This document shows positions 32,768 to 40,875 of a DNA stretch of 53,725 nucleotides, one piece after another; position 1 is the stretch's first letter, and each line of letters starts with the position of its first letter. A program made the position numbers and the translations under genes. The notes under the pieces were generated by a model, which had not been told where the DNA came from, did not search any database, and saw only the letters and a list, made by a program, of their open reading frames with translations. This DNA comes from Streptomyces sporangiiformans (GTDB taxonomy: Bacteria > Actinomycetota > Actinomycetes > Streptomycetales > Streptomycetaceae): positions 24,335 through 78,059 of the forward strand of contig NZ_VCHX02000175.1 of NCBI RefSeq assembly GCF_005768555.2, in the 5' to 3' direction.

Positions 32768-33718
32768 TCAGCGCGCGCGTGCGTTGAGCGAGGCCAGATA
32801 GGCGTTGTACTCCTCGAGCTCCTTGTCCCCGTCACGGTCCGCGGCCCGGTCCGTGCGCCGGGCCTGTCGCTGTTCGGAGCGGTACCACTGGAAGAGCAGC
32901 GCGAGCAGCACGAGGACGGACGGGATCTCACTGAACGCCCAGGCGATGCCGCCCGCCGCCGTCTGGTCGGCGAGCGCGTCGATGCCGAGCGACGACGGGG
33001 GGTTCTTGTACGTCTCGACCATCGGGGCGGAAGCCATCATCAACGCGATGCCGAAGAACGCGTGGAACGGCATGCCCGCGAACAGCTCCAGCATCCTCAG
33101 CAGGTATCCGGGCCGGCGCGGCCCCGGGTCGACGCCCATGATCGGCCAGAAGAAGACCAGGCCTACGGCGAGGAAGTGGCACATCATCGCGATGTGGCCC
33201 GTCTTGGATTCCATCAGGAAGTCGAAGAGGGGGGTGAAGTACAGCGCGTACAGGCTCGCGATGAACAGCGGGATCGTGAACGCCGGGTGCGTGATGAACC
33301 GCAGGTACCGGCTGTGCAGCAGCGCGAGCAGCAGCTCACGCGGCCCCTTGCGCCCCTTGCCCGCCACCGGCAGCGCGCGCAGCGCGAGCGTGATCGGCGC
33401 GCCGAGCAGGATCAGGATCGGCGACAGCATGCTGATCACCATGTGCTGCACCATGTGCACGCTAAACATGACCATGCCGTAGTCGTTGAGCCCGGTGCAC
33501 ATCACGAGCAGGACGCTCAGCACACCGACGACGAACGCGATCGTCCGGCCCACCGGCCACTTGTCGCCGCGCCGCATGAGCCGTACGACACCCCATCCGT
33601 ACAGGGCGAGGCCCACCAGGCAGGCGATGAGGAAGAACGGGTCCGCCGACCACGCGAGCCCCCGCCCCAGCGTGAACGGCGGCAGATCCATGGTCATGCC
33701 GTGCCCGCTGTGATCCAT
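32768..33718 (-). CDS. Cytochrome c oxidase assembly protein (CtaG/caa3 family)
   Basis: A 316-residue integral membrane protein with about seven to eight helices. Conserved His-rich helices (FSVHMVQHMVISMLSPILILLGAP; SKTGHIAMMCHFLAVGLVFFWP) mark the CtaG_Cox/caa3 assembly family, thought to deliver copper to cytochrome oxidase. The N-terminus MDHSGHGM could bind copper. A charged C-terminal tail follows. It is transcribed alone on the minus strand after a strong terminator that closes pfkA. Confidence 0.9.
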   Translation of the reverse strand: MDHSGHGMTMDLPPFTLGRGLAWSADPFFLIACLVGLALYGWGVVRLMRRGDKWPVGRTIAFVVGVLSVLLVMCTGLNDYGMVMFSVHMVQHMVISMLSPILILLGAPITLALRALPVAGKGRKGPRELLLALLHSRYLRFITHPAFTIPLFIASLYALYFTPLFDFLMESKTGHIAMMCHFLAVGLVFFWPIMGVDPGPRRPGYLLRMLELFAGMPFHAFFGIALMMASAPMVETYKNPPSSLGIDALADQTAAGGIAWAFSEIPSVLVLLALLFQWYRSEQRQARRTDRAADRDGDKELEEYNAYLASLNARAR

Positions 33719-33770
33719 CCGCCGGCTCCTGTTTCGTGGGGGTTGAGCGCTGTCTGTCCGGACCCAGACT

Positions 33771-33810
33771 AGAACTGCCCCCGGTCACTGTTGCGACCGG
33801 GGGCAGTTCT
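33771..33810 (-). terminator. Terminator of pfkA
   Basis: A perfect 16-bp stem (33771-33786 with 33795-33810) and eight-base loop lie 25 bases beyond the pfkA stop and upstream of the CtaG-like gene on the same strand. Confidence 0.9.
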
Positions 33811-33835
33811 CTTCAAGGACGACTTGCCGCACGAT

Positions 33836-34861
33836 TTACAGCACGCACTCCGCCTCGGCGTACCGCTCGTCGGGGACGGTCTTCAGCGTCTCGACCGCCT
33901 CCGCCAGCGACACCATCACGATGTCGGTGCCGCGCAGCGCGGTCATCCGGCCGAACTCGCCCCGGTGCACGGCCTCCACGGCGTGCCAGCCGAAGCGGGT
34001 GGCGAGGACGCGGTCGTACGCGGTCGGGGTGCCGCCGCGCTGGACGTGCCCGAGGATCACCGGACGGGCCTCCTTGCCGAGGCGCCCCTCCAACTCCAGG
34101 GAGAGCTGCCGGGCGATACCCGCGAACCGCTCGTGCCCGTAGATGTCCTTGCCGCCCTCGTCGAACTCCATCGTGCCTTCGCGAGGCTTCGCGCCCTCGG
34201 CGGCCACGACGATCGCGAACTTCTTGCCCGCCGAGAAGCGTGTCCCGACCTTGGCGGTCAACTCCTCGATGTCGAAGGGGCGTTCCGGTACGACGATCGC
34301 GTGCGCTCCGGCAGCCATGCCCGAGTGCAGCGCGATCCAGCCGGTGTGGCGGCCCATGACCTCCACGATCAGTACGCGCTGGTGGGACTCGGCGGTGGTC
34401 TTCAGGCGGTCAAGGGCCTCGGTCGCGACACCGACCGCCGTGTCGAAGCCGAAGGTGACGTCCGTCACGGCGATGTCGTTGTCGATGGTCTTCGGCACAC
34501 CGACGATCGGCAGACCGCCGTCCGACAGGAGGCGGGCCGCCTTCAGCGTGCCCTCGCCGCCGATCGGGATGATCGCGTCGAGCCCGAGCTCCTCGACATG
34601 CCCCCTGGCCCGCTCCACGCCGTCACGCAGATGCGCGGGCTGGACCCGGGAGGAGCCGAGGATGGTGCCGCCGCGAGCGAGGATGCCGCTCACCGCGTCG
34701 AGGTCGAGCTTGAGGTAGTCGCATTCCAGCAGGCCTTTCCAGCCGTCCCGGAAGCCGATGACCTCGTCGCCGTGGTCGACGACGGCACGGTGGACGACGG
34801 ACCGGATGACGGCGTTCAGGCCGGGGCAGTCGCCGCCGGACGTGAGGACACCAATGCGCAT
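33836..34861 (-). CDS. pfkA: 6-phosphofructokinase, ATP type
   Basis: A 341-residue enzyme that phosphorylates fructose 6-phosphate in glycolysis. It has the opening GVLTSGGDCPGLNAVIR, GGEGTLKAA, the catalytic PKTIDNDIAVTD and the substrate loop EVMGRHTGWIA. Gly in GGEGT, where pyrophosphate-dependent actinomycete enzymes have Asp (GGEDT), argues for ATP as donor. Streptomycetes keep several pfkA paralogs; this one lies downstream of murT-gatD. The start is the ATG at 34861, and a strong terminator follows. Confidence 0.93.
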   Translation of the reverse strand: MRIGVLTSGGDCPGLNAVIRSVVHRAVVDHGDEVIGFRDGWKGLLECDYLKLDLDAVSGILARGGTILGSSRVQPAHLRDGVERARGHVEELGLDAIIPIGGEGTLKAARLLSDGGLPIVGVPKTIDNDIAVTDVTFGFDTAVGVATEALDRLKTTAESHQRVLIVEVMGRHTGWIALHSGMAAGAHAIVVPERPFDIEELTAKVGTRFSAGKKFAIVVAAEGAKPREGTMEFDEGGKDIYGHERFAGIARQLSLELEGRLGKEARPVILGHVQRGGTPTAYDRVLATRFGWHAVEAVHRGEFGRMTALRGTDIVMVSLAEAVETLKTVPDERYAEAECVL

Positions 34862-35037
34862 AGCCCGAATTACCTTCTCCACGTGGGCCGGGTACCGGAC
34901 CGCGCTGTCCGGCTGGACGCGGTCAGCCTACCGGCGGCAGGGGGCAGGTCCGCACTGTGCGTCCGCCTGCTGGACGCCTCCGCACACGTGAGCGGACCCG
35001 CCGCCAGACGGGCTGTGCGCCAGGTCTCAGGCGGATC

Positions 35038-35766
35038 TCAGGCAGGCTGCTGAGCTGCCGAGATGCGCTCGGCGCGCAGCGCCTCGTACCACCGGTCGTC
35101 GGTCGGCGGCAGGGCGTTCACATCCAGCGCCAGCTTCAGCAGCAGGTCCGCGATCAGCGGGTTGCGGGCGAGTACGGGCCCGTGCATGTACGTCCCGAAG
35201 ACGGTGTCGTTGTACGCGCCCTCCGTGCCGTCGCCCGTGCCGTTGCCCTTGCCGAGCCGGACCTGCGCGAGCGGGCGCGCGGTGGGGCCGAGGTGCGTGA
35301 TGCCCTGGTGGTTCTCGAAGCCCGTCAGCGGCGGGAGGCCGAGGCGCGGGTCGATGTCCCCGAGCACGTCGCCGACGCACCGCTCGCCCTCGCCGCGCGT
35401 GGAGACCACGTCGAGCAGGCCGAGGCCCGGCTCGCGCTGCCCGAGGTCGTTGATGAACTCGTGGCCGAGGATCTGGTAGCCGGCGCACACCGAGAAGACG
35501 ATCGCGCCGTTGCCGACCGCCCGGTGCAGACCGCCGTCGCGGCGCAGCCGCTCGGCGGCCAGCCGCTGCGGCCGGTCCTCGCCGCCGCCGATCAGGTAGA
35601 TGTCGCCGGAGGTGGGGATCGGCTGGTCGCTGCGTACGTCGAGCCGGGCCACGTCCAGGCCGCGCTGCCGGGCCCGCCGCTCCACCACGAGCGCGTTGCC
35701 CTGGTCGCCGTAGGTGCTCAGCAGGTCGGGGTAGATCCACACCAGACGCAGGCTGTTGTCACTCAT
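35038..35766 (-). CDS. gatD: Lipid II isoglutaminyl synthase, glutaminase subunit GatD
   Basis: A 242-residue class I glutamine amidotransferase-like protein. The catalytic Cys94 (VFSVCAGYQILG) and His195 (GTYMHGP) are present. With MurT it amidates the alpha-carboxyl of D-glutamate in lipid II; GatD supplies ammonia from glutamine. It starts 17 bases after the murT stop, so the two are co-expressed. The opening LRLVWIYPDLLSTYGDQGNA is typical. Confidence 0.93.
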   Translation of the reverse strand: MSDNSLRLVWIYPDLLSTYGDQGNALVVERRARQRGLDVARLDVRSDQPIPTSGDIYLIGGGEDRPQRLAAERLRRDGGLHRAVGNGAIVFSVCAGYQILGHEFINDLGQREPGLGLLDVVSTRGEGERCVGDVLGDIDPRLGLPPLTGFENHQGITHLGPTARPLAQVRLGKGNGTGDGTEGAYNDTVFGTYMHGPVLARNPLIADLLLKLALDVNALPPTDDRWYEALRAERISAAQQPA

Positions 35767-35783
35767 TGAGGTGTCCTTAGTGG

Positions 35784-37022
35784 TCAGTTGCCGACACGGC
35801 GGCGCAGGTCCTGGAACGCGGTGTAGTTGGCGATGACCTCGATCCGTCCGGGCGGCGCGATCTGCACGGCCTGGTCGAGGTTCTCGCAGACCTGGAAGGT
35901 CTGGTTCGCGACTTCCAGACGCACGGCGAGGTCCAGCTTCCGGTCGCCGATGACGAAGATCGGGTGACCGCTCAGACGCGTGTAGTCGACGTCCCACAGC
36001 CAGGAGGTGTCGGTGCCGTCGGCGCCGCGCGCGTTCACGGACAGGATGACCGGCGTCGGGGGCGGGTCGATGAGCGAGAACGTCTCCAGCCAGCCCGCGG
36101 GGTTCTTGGCGAGCAGCAGGCGCAGGTCGCGCTGCATGAACTGCACGACGTCGTACCGCCCGGCAACCGCCTGGACCTGGTACATCCGCTCCAGGGCGAC
36201 CTGCGGCGGCACACCGAAGACGGCGGCGACGGCGGCCGACGAGGCGGCGTTGGCCTTGTTGGCGCGGCCCGGTAGCTGGAGGTGGATCGGCCAGGCGGAT
36301 CCGTGCGGGTCCAGGACGTGGTCGCCGGACAGCGCCCAGCTGGGCGTCGGACGGCGGAAGCCGCACTCGCCGCAGTACCAGTCGTCGCCGGGCCGCTGCA
36401 TCACACCGCCGCAGGACGGGCAGGACCAGGCGTCGTCCTTCCACATCTGTCCGGCGGCCACCCACACGACGTTCGGTGAGGAGGACGCGGCCCACACGAC
36501 CAGCGGGTCGTCCGCGTTGGCGATCACCACGGACTTGGAACCGGCCAGGCCCTCACGCCAGTGTTCGGCGAGCATGCGGGTCTCGGCTGCGCGGTCGAGC
36601 TGGTCGCGGGAGAGGTTGAGGAGCGCGATGGCCTTCGGGTCGGTGTCACGCGCGACACCGGCGAGGTACTTCTCGTCGACCTCGATGACCGCGTACCGCG
36701 CGTCCGAGCCCCCGGCGAGCGCGGAGGTGATGCCGGCGGGCATGTTGGCGCCCAGCGCGTTCGAGACGACGGGACCCGCGGCGCGCAGCGCCTCGGCGAT
36801 CAGCCGCGTCGTGGTGGTCTTGCCGTTGGTGGCCGACACCAGAATGACGTCCAAGTGCTGGGCGAGCCGCGCCAGCAGGTCGGGGTCGAGTTTGAGCGCC
36901 ACCCGGCCGCCGATCACCGATCCGCTGCCACGGCCCGCGGCACGCGAAGCGGCCGCGACCGCCCTGCCGGCCGTCACGGCCAATTTGGCCCGCGGCGACA
37001 GCGGGTCCGAGTTGCCTGACAT
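35784..37022 (-). CDS. murT: Lipid II isoglutaminyl synthase, MurT subunit
   Basis: A 412-residue Mur-ligase-like protein that, with GatD, amidates D-glutamate of the peptidoglycan stem using ATP. It has the P-loop SATNGKTTTTRL (63-74), the central region with LNLSRDQLDR, and the MurT-specific four-Cys zinc ribbon (CPSCGG...CGECG, around residues 205-226). The C-terminal DUF1727 domain binds GatD. The ATG at 37022 begins MSGNSDPLSP. Divergent from the deformylase gene, with a 143-bp promoter gap. Confidence 0.93.
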   Translation of the reverse strand: MSGNSDPLSPRAKLAVTAGRAVAAASRAAGRGSGSVIGGRVALKLDPDLLARLAQHLDVILVSATNGKTTTTRLIAEALRAAGPVVSNALGANMPAGITSALAGGSDARYAVIEVDEKYLAGVARDTDPKAIALLNLSRDQLDRAAETRMLAEHWREGLAGSKSVVIANADDPLVVWAASSSPNVVWVAAGQMWKDDAWSCPSCGGVMQRPGDDWYCGECGFRRPTPSWALSGDHVLDPHGSAWPIHLQLPGRANKANAASSAAVAAVFGVPPQVALERMYQVQAVAGRYDVVQFMQRDLRLLLAKNPAGWLETFSLIDPPPTPVILSVNARGADGTDTSWLWDVDYTRLSGHPIFVIGDRKLDLAVRLEVANQTFQVCENLDQAVQIAPPGRIEVIANYTAFQDLRRRVGN

Positions 37023-37165
37023 CAGATCTCGATCCTCCTTGCGTACGGCGCCGCGCCCTGCCCCCGGCAACGTGTAACCCTCAGCCTATCGAGATCCACT
37101 CACCGGCCCGCACCGCGGCACCACCCAGGCGCCCGCGCGACATTGAGGACCGTACCCTTGCGGCC

Positions 37166-37705
37166 ATGCGACACGGCTCGATCCCGGGCGCCCGAGGGCG
37201 TCTGCTGCCCCTGACCCTCCTGGGCGACCCCGTGTTGCGCGCACCTAGTGAGGAGGTCACCGACTTCGGCCCTCAACTGGCGCGTCTCGTCGAGGACATG
37301 TTCGCGACGATGTACGCGGCCCAGGGTGTCGGCCTGGCCGCGAACCAAGTCGGCGAGTCCTTGCGGGTCTTCGTATACGACTGTCCGGACGACGAGGACC
37401 GGCGCCATGTCGGTCACCTGGTGAACCCGCGTCTCGTCGAGGCGGACGGTCTGGTGCTGCGCGGTCCGGAGGGGTGTCTGTCGCTGCCGGGTCTTGAGGC
37501 GGGCACCGAGCGGTACGACCACACGGTGGTCGAAGGGCGCACGGTCGACGGTGAGCTGGTGCGGGTGCACGGCACCGGCTTCTTCGCCCGGTGCCTGCAG
37601 CACGAGTACGACCATGTGGAGGGTCGGTTGTACATGGATCACCTCACAGGGTGGCGCAGACGACGTCTGCTGCGGCAGGCCGCACGGGCTTCGTGGAGCC
37701 GGTAG
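37166..37705 (+). CDS. def: Peptide deformylase
   Basis: It removes the N-formyl group from new proteins. The 179-residue metalloenzyme carries all three motifs: GVGLAANQ (54-61), EGCLSLPG with metal ligand Cys104, and QHEYDH with His146, Glu147 and His150. A basic C-terminal tail (WRRRRLLRQAARASW) may contact the ribosome. Streptomycetes usually have several deformylases, so this may be a secondary copy. Direct repeats follow the stop. Confidence 0.93.
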   Translation: MRHGSIPGARGRLLPLTLLGDPVLRAPSEEVTDFGPQLARLVEDMFATMYAAQGVGLAANQVGESLRVFVYDCPDDEDRRHVGHLVNPRLVEADGLVLRGPEGCLSLPGLEAGTERYDHTVVEGRTVDGELVRVHGTGFFARCLQHEYDHVEGRLYMDHLTGWRRRRLLRQAARASWSR

Positions 37706-37710
37706 CTCCG

Positions 37711-37790
37711 TGGGGTGCGGTTCGATCCCGCGTCCCTCTGGGGTGCTTCAGAATCCGCGCCCTTCTGGGGTGCTTCAGAACCCGGGCCCG
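37711..37790. repeat. Three imperfect 27-28 bp tandem repeats
   Basis: Units begin with TGGGGTGC at 37711, 37739 and 37766. The second and third share TGGGGTGCTTCAGAAYCCG; the first is diverged. They fill the gap between the deformylase stop and the convergent TetR gene, and the TetR stop codon (37775-37777) lies inside the third unit. Confidence 0.75.
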
Positions 37791-38419
37791 CCCACCCTGT
37801 CGCCCGCAGCCGCGAGGCGGCCCCACAGCAGGTCCGCCAGACTCCGTACCAACTCCGCACGCGAGCACGGCCGTTCGCCCAGCCACCAGTCTCCGGCGGC
37901 GTGCATCATGCCGACGATCCCGTGCCCCCACACGCGCGCGAGCTGCTGGCTGCCCGGGCCGAGGTCGACTCGCTCCTCGATGACCTTGCCGAGCTCCTCG
38001 CCCATGCGGCGTAGCACGGGAGCGGAGTAAAGGCCGATGTCGAAGCCCTGGTCGCCCTGCGGGCCGCCCTCCGACGGATGCATCAGGAAGCGGTACACCT
38101 GCGGGCGTGCCTCGATGGCCGCGAGGTAGGTGTCGAGCGTGGCCTCGACCCGTTCGCGGCGCTCGGCCGGCGCGTCGAGCGCGGCCCGCAGCGCTTCGAG
38201 CAGGGCGTCGGTATGCCGCTTGGCGAGGGCGGCGTAGAGTCCACCCTTGTCACCGAAGTGGCGGTACAGGATGGGCTTGGTGATGCCCGCCTCGGCGGCG
38301 ATGGCGTTCATCGAGGCGCCGGGGCCGTCGCGGAGCACCACCCGGTCGGCGGCCTCCAGCAATTCGCGCCGGCGGCGGTCGGCGGACCGTTGCTGATCGG
38401 TCCGCTGTGTGGTGTCCAT
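37775..38419 (-). CDS. TetR-family repressor (fatty-acid type)
   Basis: A 214-residue regulator with an N-terminal TetR helix-turn-helix (about 14-60; SMNAIAAEAGITKPILYRHFGDKGGLYAAL) and a C-terminal ligand domain. It is divergent from an acyl-CoA dehydrogenase gene, and the shared gap holds overlapping palindromes, so it most likely represses that gene and itself and releases DNA on binding an acyl-CoA. The start at 38419 has GGGGAG six bases upstream. The stop lies in a direct repeat. Confidence 0.9.
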   Translation of the reverse strand: MDTTQRTDQQRSADRRRRELLEAADRVVLRDGPGASMNAIAAEAGITKPILYRHFGDKGGLYAALAKRHTDALLEALRAALDAPAERRERVEATLDTYLAAIEARPQVYRFLMHPSEGGPQGDQGFDIGLYSAPVLRRMGEELGKVIEERVDLGPGSQQLARVWGHGIVGMMHAAGDWWLGERPCSRAELVRSLADLLWGRLAAAGDRVGGPGF

Positions 38420-38515
38420 GTGCTCTCCCCACCCGTGCTGATTCGGTGACGCCTGCGCAAAGTAACACCCGGACGTGATTCTGCATCGAACGGGCAGCCG
38501 AGGGGGAACCGGGAG

Positions 38516-38563
38516 TTGACTTTTCCTACCAGTCGGTAACAGACTCCTGTTACCGCAAGTAAC
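38516..38563. promoter_or_regulatory. TetR operator cluster over the dehydrogenase promoter
   Basis: TTGACT (38516-38521) can be the -35 box. Directly downstream lie three overlapping dyads: TACC-AGTC-GGTA (38527-38538), GGTAACAG-ACTC-CTGTTACC (38535-38554, perfect) and GTTAC-CGCAA-GTAAC (38549-38563). They cover the expected -10 region. This is a strong candidate binding site for the adjacent TetR protein. Confidence 0.8.
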
Positions 38564-38588
38564 ATGTGAGTGCAGTGCTGGAGGGGAC

Positions 38589-39815
38589 ATGGCCGAGTTC
38601 ACCATGGAGCTCAACGACGACCAGAAAGAGGTCCGGGACTGGCTCCACGGATTCGCCGCCGAGGTCATCCGTCCCGCGGCCGCCGAATGGGACGAGCGCG
38701 AAGAGACTCCCTGGCCGGTCATCCAGGAGGCCGCGAAGGTCGGCATCTACTCCCTCGACTTCTACGCCCAGCAGTACTTCGACCCCACCGGCCTCGGCAT
38801 CCCCATGGCCATGGAGGAGCTGTTCTGGGGAGACGCGGGCATCGCCCTGTCGATCGTCGGGACCGGTCTCGCCGCGGTGGGCGTGCTCGCCAACGGCACC
38901 GAGGAGCAGATCGGCACCTGGATCCCCCAGATGTACGGTGACGCGGGCGATGTCAAGGTCGCCGCCTTCTGCTCCTCCGAGCCCGACGCCGGGTCCGACG
39001 TCGCCTCCATGCGCACCCGCGCCGTCTACGACGAGGCCAAGGACGAGTGGGTCCTCAACGGCACCAAGACCTGGGCGACCAACGGCGGCATCGCCAACGT
39101 CCACGTCGTGGTCGCCGTCGTCGACCCGGAGCTCGGCTCCAAGGGCCACGCGTCCTTCATCGTCCCGCCGAACACACCGGGTCTGTCCCAGGGCCAGAAG
39201 TTCAAGAAGCACGGCATCCGCGCCTCGCACACCGCCGAGGTCGTCCTGGAGAACGTCCGGGTCCCCGGCTCCTGCCTGCTCGGCGGCAAGGAGAAGCTGG
39301 ACCAGCGTCTGGCCCGCGCCCGCGAGCGGGCCAAGGCGGGCGGTGAGCGCGTGAAGAACGCCGCGATGGCCACGTTCGAGGCCTCCCGTCCCGCGGTCGG
39401 CGCCATGGCGGTGGGCACGGCCCGGGCCGCGTACGAGGAGGCTCTCGAGTACGCCAAGACGCGCGAGCAGTTCGGCCGCCCGATCATCGACAACCAGGGC
39501 GTCGCCTTCCAGCTCGCCGACATGCGGACGTCGATCGACGCGGCCCGGCTGCTGGTGTGGCGCGCCTCCTGGATGGCCGTGAACGGCAAGCCCTTCACGG
39601 CGGCCGAGGGCTCCATGTCGAAGCTCTTCGCCAGCGAGACCGCCAAGAAGGTCACCGCTCAGGCGATCCAGATCCTCGGCGGCAACGGCTACACGCGCGA
39701 GTACCCGGTCGAGCGCATGCACCGCGACGCCGCGATCTACACGATTTTCGAAGGCACGAGCGAGATCCAGCGCCTGGTGATCGCCCGCACCCTCGCGGGA
39801 ATGCCGATCCGCTGA
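38589..39815 (+). CDS. Acyl-CoA dehydrogenase
   Basis: A 408-residue flavoenzyme for the first oxidation of acyl-CoA. It has FCSSEPDAGSDVASM and TWATNGG (FAD and substrate binding), the REQFGRPIIDNQGVAFQLADM helix, ILGGNGYTREYPVERMHRDA, and the catalytic Glu388 in FEGTSEIQ. A basic segment RLARARERAKAGGERVKNAAM near residue 245 is an insertion relative to short-chain enzymes. GGAGGGG lies upstream of the ATG. Controlled by the divergent TetR in all likelihood. Confidence 0.93.
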   Translation: MAEFTMELNDDQKEVRDWLHGFAAEVIRPAAAEWDEREETPWPVIQEAAKVGIYSLDFYAQQYFDPTGLGIPMAMEELFWGDAGIALSIVGTGLAAVGVLANGTEEQIGTWIPQMYGDAGDVKVAAFCSSEPDAGSDVASMRTRAVYDEAKDEWVLNGTKTWATNGGIANVHVVVAVVDPELGSKGHASFIVPPNTPGLSQGQKFKKHGIRASHTAEVVLENVRVPGSCLLGGKEKLDQRLARARERAKAGGERVKNAAMATFEASRPAVGAMAVGTARAAYEEALEYAKTREQFGRPIIDNQGVAFQLADMRTSIDAARLLVWRASWMAVNGKPFTAAEGSMSKLFASETAKKVTAQAIQILGGNGYTREYPVERMHRDAAIYTIFEGTSEIQRLVIARTLAGMPIR

Positions 39816-39894
39816 CGGCCCCTGAGCGGTCGGCTGCGCCGTGAGAGCCTGAGAAGTAGGGAAGGCAGCGCAGCCGAGCCGAAGGAGTGCGGCG

Positions 39895-40563
39895 ATGACG
39901 CGGACAGCCAGGGAACTGCTGGAGACCATCACCGGAAAGCTCGCCCCCGACCCACACGCCAATCGGCTGCTGCCGCTGATCGGCCGGGGTGCGGCACAGC
40001 GCGACACCCTTGCCGCCCTGGCCATGGAACAGCGCCATGTGACCGATGCCGACCGCCGCGCCTTCCTGCATCTCGCGCAGCGGTCGGCCGCCGTGCCCGA
40101 GTGCGCCGCCTTCTTCACCCTGCTGGCGGAGGGTGAGGCGCTGGCCCAGGACCGGCTCGGCCCGCTGCTCGCCGCCTGTGGGGCCGACGAGGCGCGGGTG
40201 GCGGAGTACGAGCCACTCGCCGGCGCTCAGGCCTACCCCGCCTACGTCGCCTGGCTCGCCCTGAACGGCGAACCGGTCGACGTAGTGCTCGCCCTGAGCG
40301 CCAACTTCGCGGCGTGGGGCGGCGACTGCGCCACGATCGCCGAGGCGCTGCGCCGTCAGTACGGCTTCGACGACGAGGCCTGCGGCTTCTTCGACTTCTT
40401 CGCCGAGCCCGCGCCCGACCTGGAGCAGCAGGCGGTGGCCGCCGTGCAGGCGGGGCTGGACGCCGGGGGGATCCATGAGGACGAGGTCCACCGGTACGGA
40501 CGCCTGCTGCAGAGTTACGAATCGATGTTCTGGCACACGCTGTGGGAGCTCAACCAGCGTTAG
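39895..40563 (+). CDS. TenA/PqqC-like haem-oxygenase-fold protein
   Basis: A 222-residue all-helical protein of the TENA/THI-4 and PqqC-like fold. Thiaminase II (TenA) needs a Cys and Glu pair; the helix with YESMFWHTLWEL at the C-terminus is typical of the fold, but I cannot place a convincing TenA catalytic Cys, so the function is unsettled. It follows the dehydrogenase gene by 79 bases with AAGGAG ahead of the ATG, and may be co-transcribed. No thiamine genes are near. Confidence 0.75.
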   Translation: MTRTARELLETITGKLAPDPHANRLLPLIGRGAAQRDTLAALAMEQRHVTDADRRAFLHLAQRSAAVPECAAFFTLLAEGEALAQDRLGPLLAACGADEARVAEYEPLAGAQAYPAYVAWLALNGEPVDVVLALSANFAAWGGDCATIAEALRRQYGFDDEACGFFDFFAEPAPDLEQQAVAAVQAGLDAGGIHEDEVHRYGRLLQSYESMFWHTLWELNQR

Positions 40564-40568
40564 AGCCC

Positions 40569-40596
40569 GTCCGGCGGATCGGGGCCGGACAGGCCC
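40569..40596. repeat. Dispersed hairpin repeat, copy 2 (probable terminator)
   Basis: GTCCGGC-GGATCGGG-GCCGGAC followed by AGGCCC lies five bases after the TenA-like stop, between convergent genes. It is the same element as at 8151-8178, here with a longer stem (7 bp). Confidence 0.65.
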
Positions 40597-40610
40597 CTGG
40601 TCTCAGGTCG

Positions 40611-40850
40611 TCAGTCGGAGGTCGTCCCGCTGCTGTGCGCGATGCAGGCCACGTCGATGCGGTCGGCGAGCTTCGCGAGTTCGATGGTGAGGGCCGCCAC
40701 CGTGTCCTCGTCGAGGCCCTCGTGCCCGGCCTCCACCAGATGCAGCCACCGCCCGCCGACCGTGCGCAGCAGTTTGCTGACGTCGGCGGCCGCCACCTGC
40801 AACGTGCCGCGGTTGTCAACGATCAGAGGCAGGGTCACTTCGCGGTTCAC
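40611..40850 (-). CDS. DUF6213-type small protein
   Basis: A 79-residue protein starting with GTG (MNREVTLPLIVDNRGTLQVAA). It has an N-terminal beta part and a C-terminal helix (EDTVAALTIELAKLADRIDVACIA). It looks like the DUF6213 family, of unknown function. The ribosome-binding site is weak. It lies 25 bases downstream of the aldehyde dehydrogenase gene on the same strand, so co-transcription is likely. Confidence 0.7.
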   Translation of the reverse strand: MNREVTLPLIVDNRGTLQVAAADVSKLLRTVGGRWLHLVEAGHEGLDEDTVAALTIELAKLADRIDVACIAHSSGTTSD

Positions 40851-40875
40851 ACAGGGGATCGTAACCGCGGAACGC

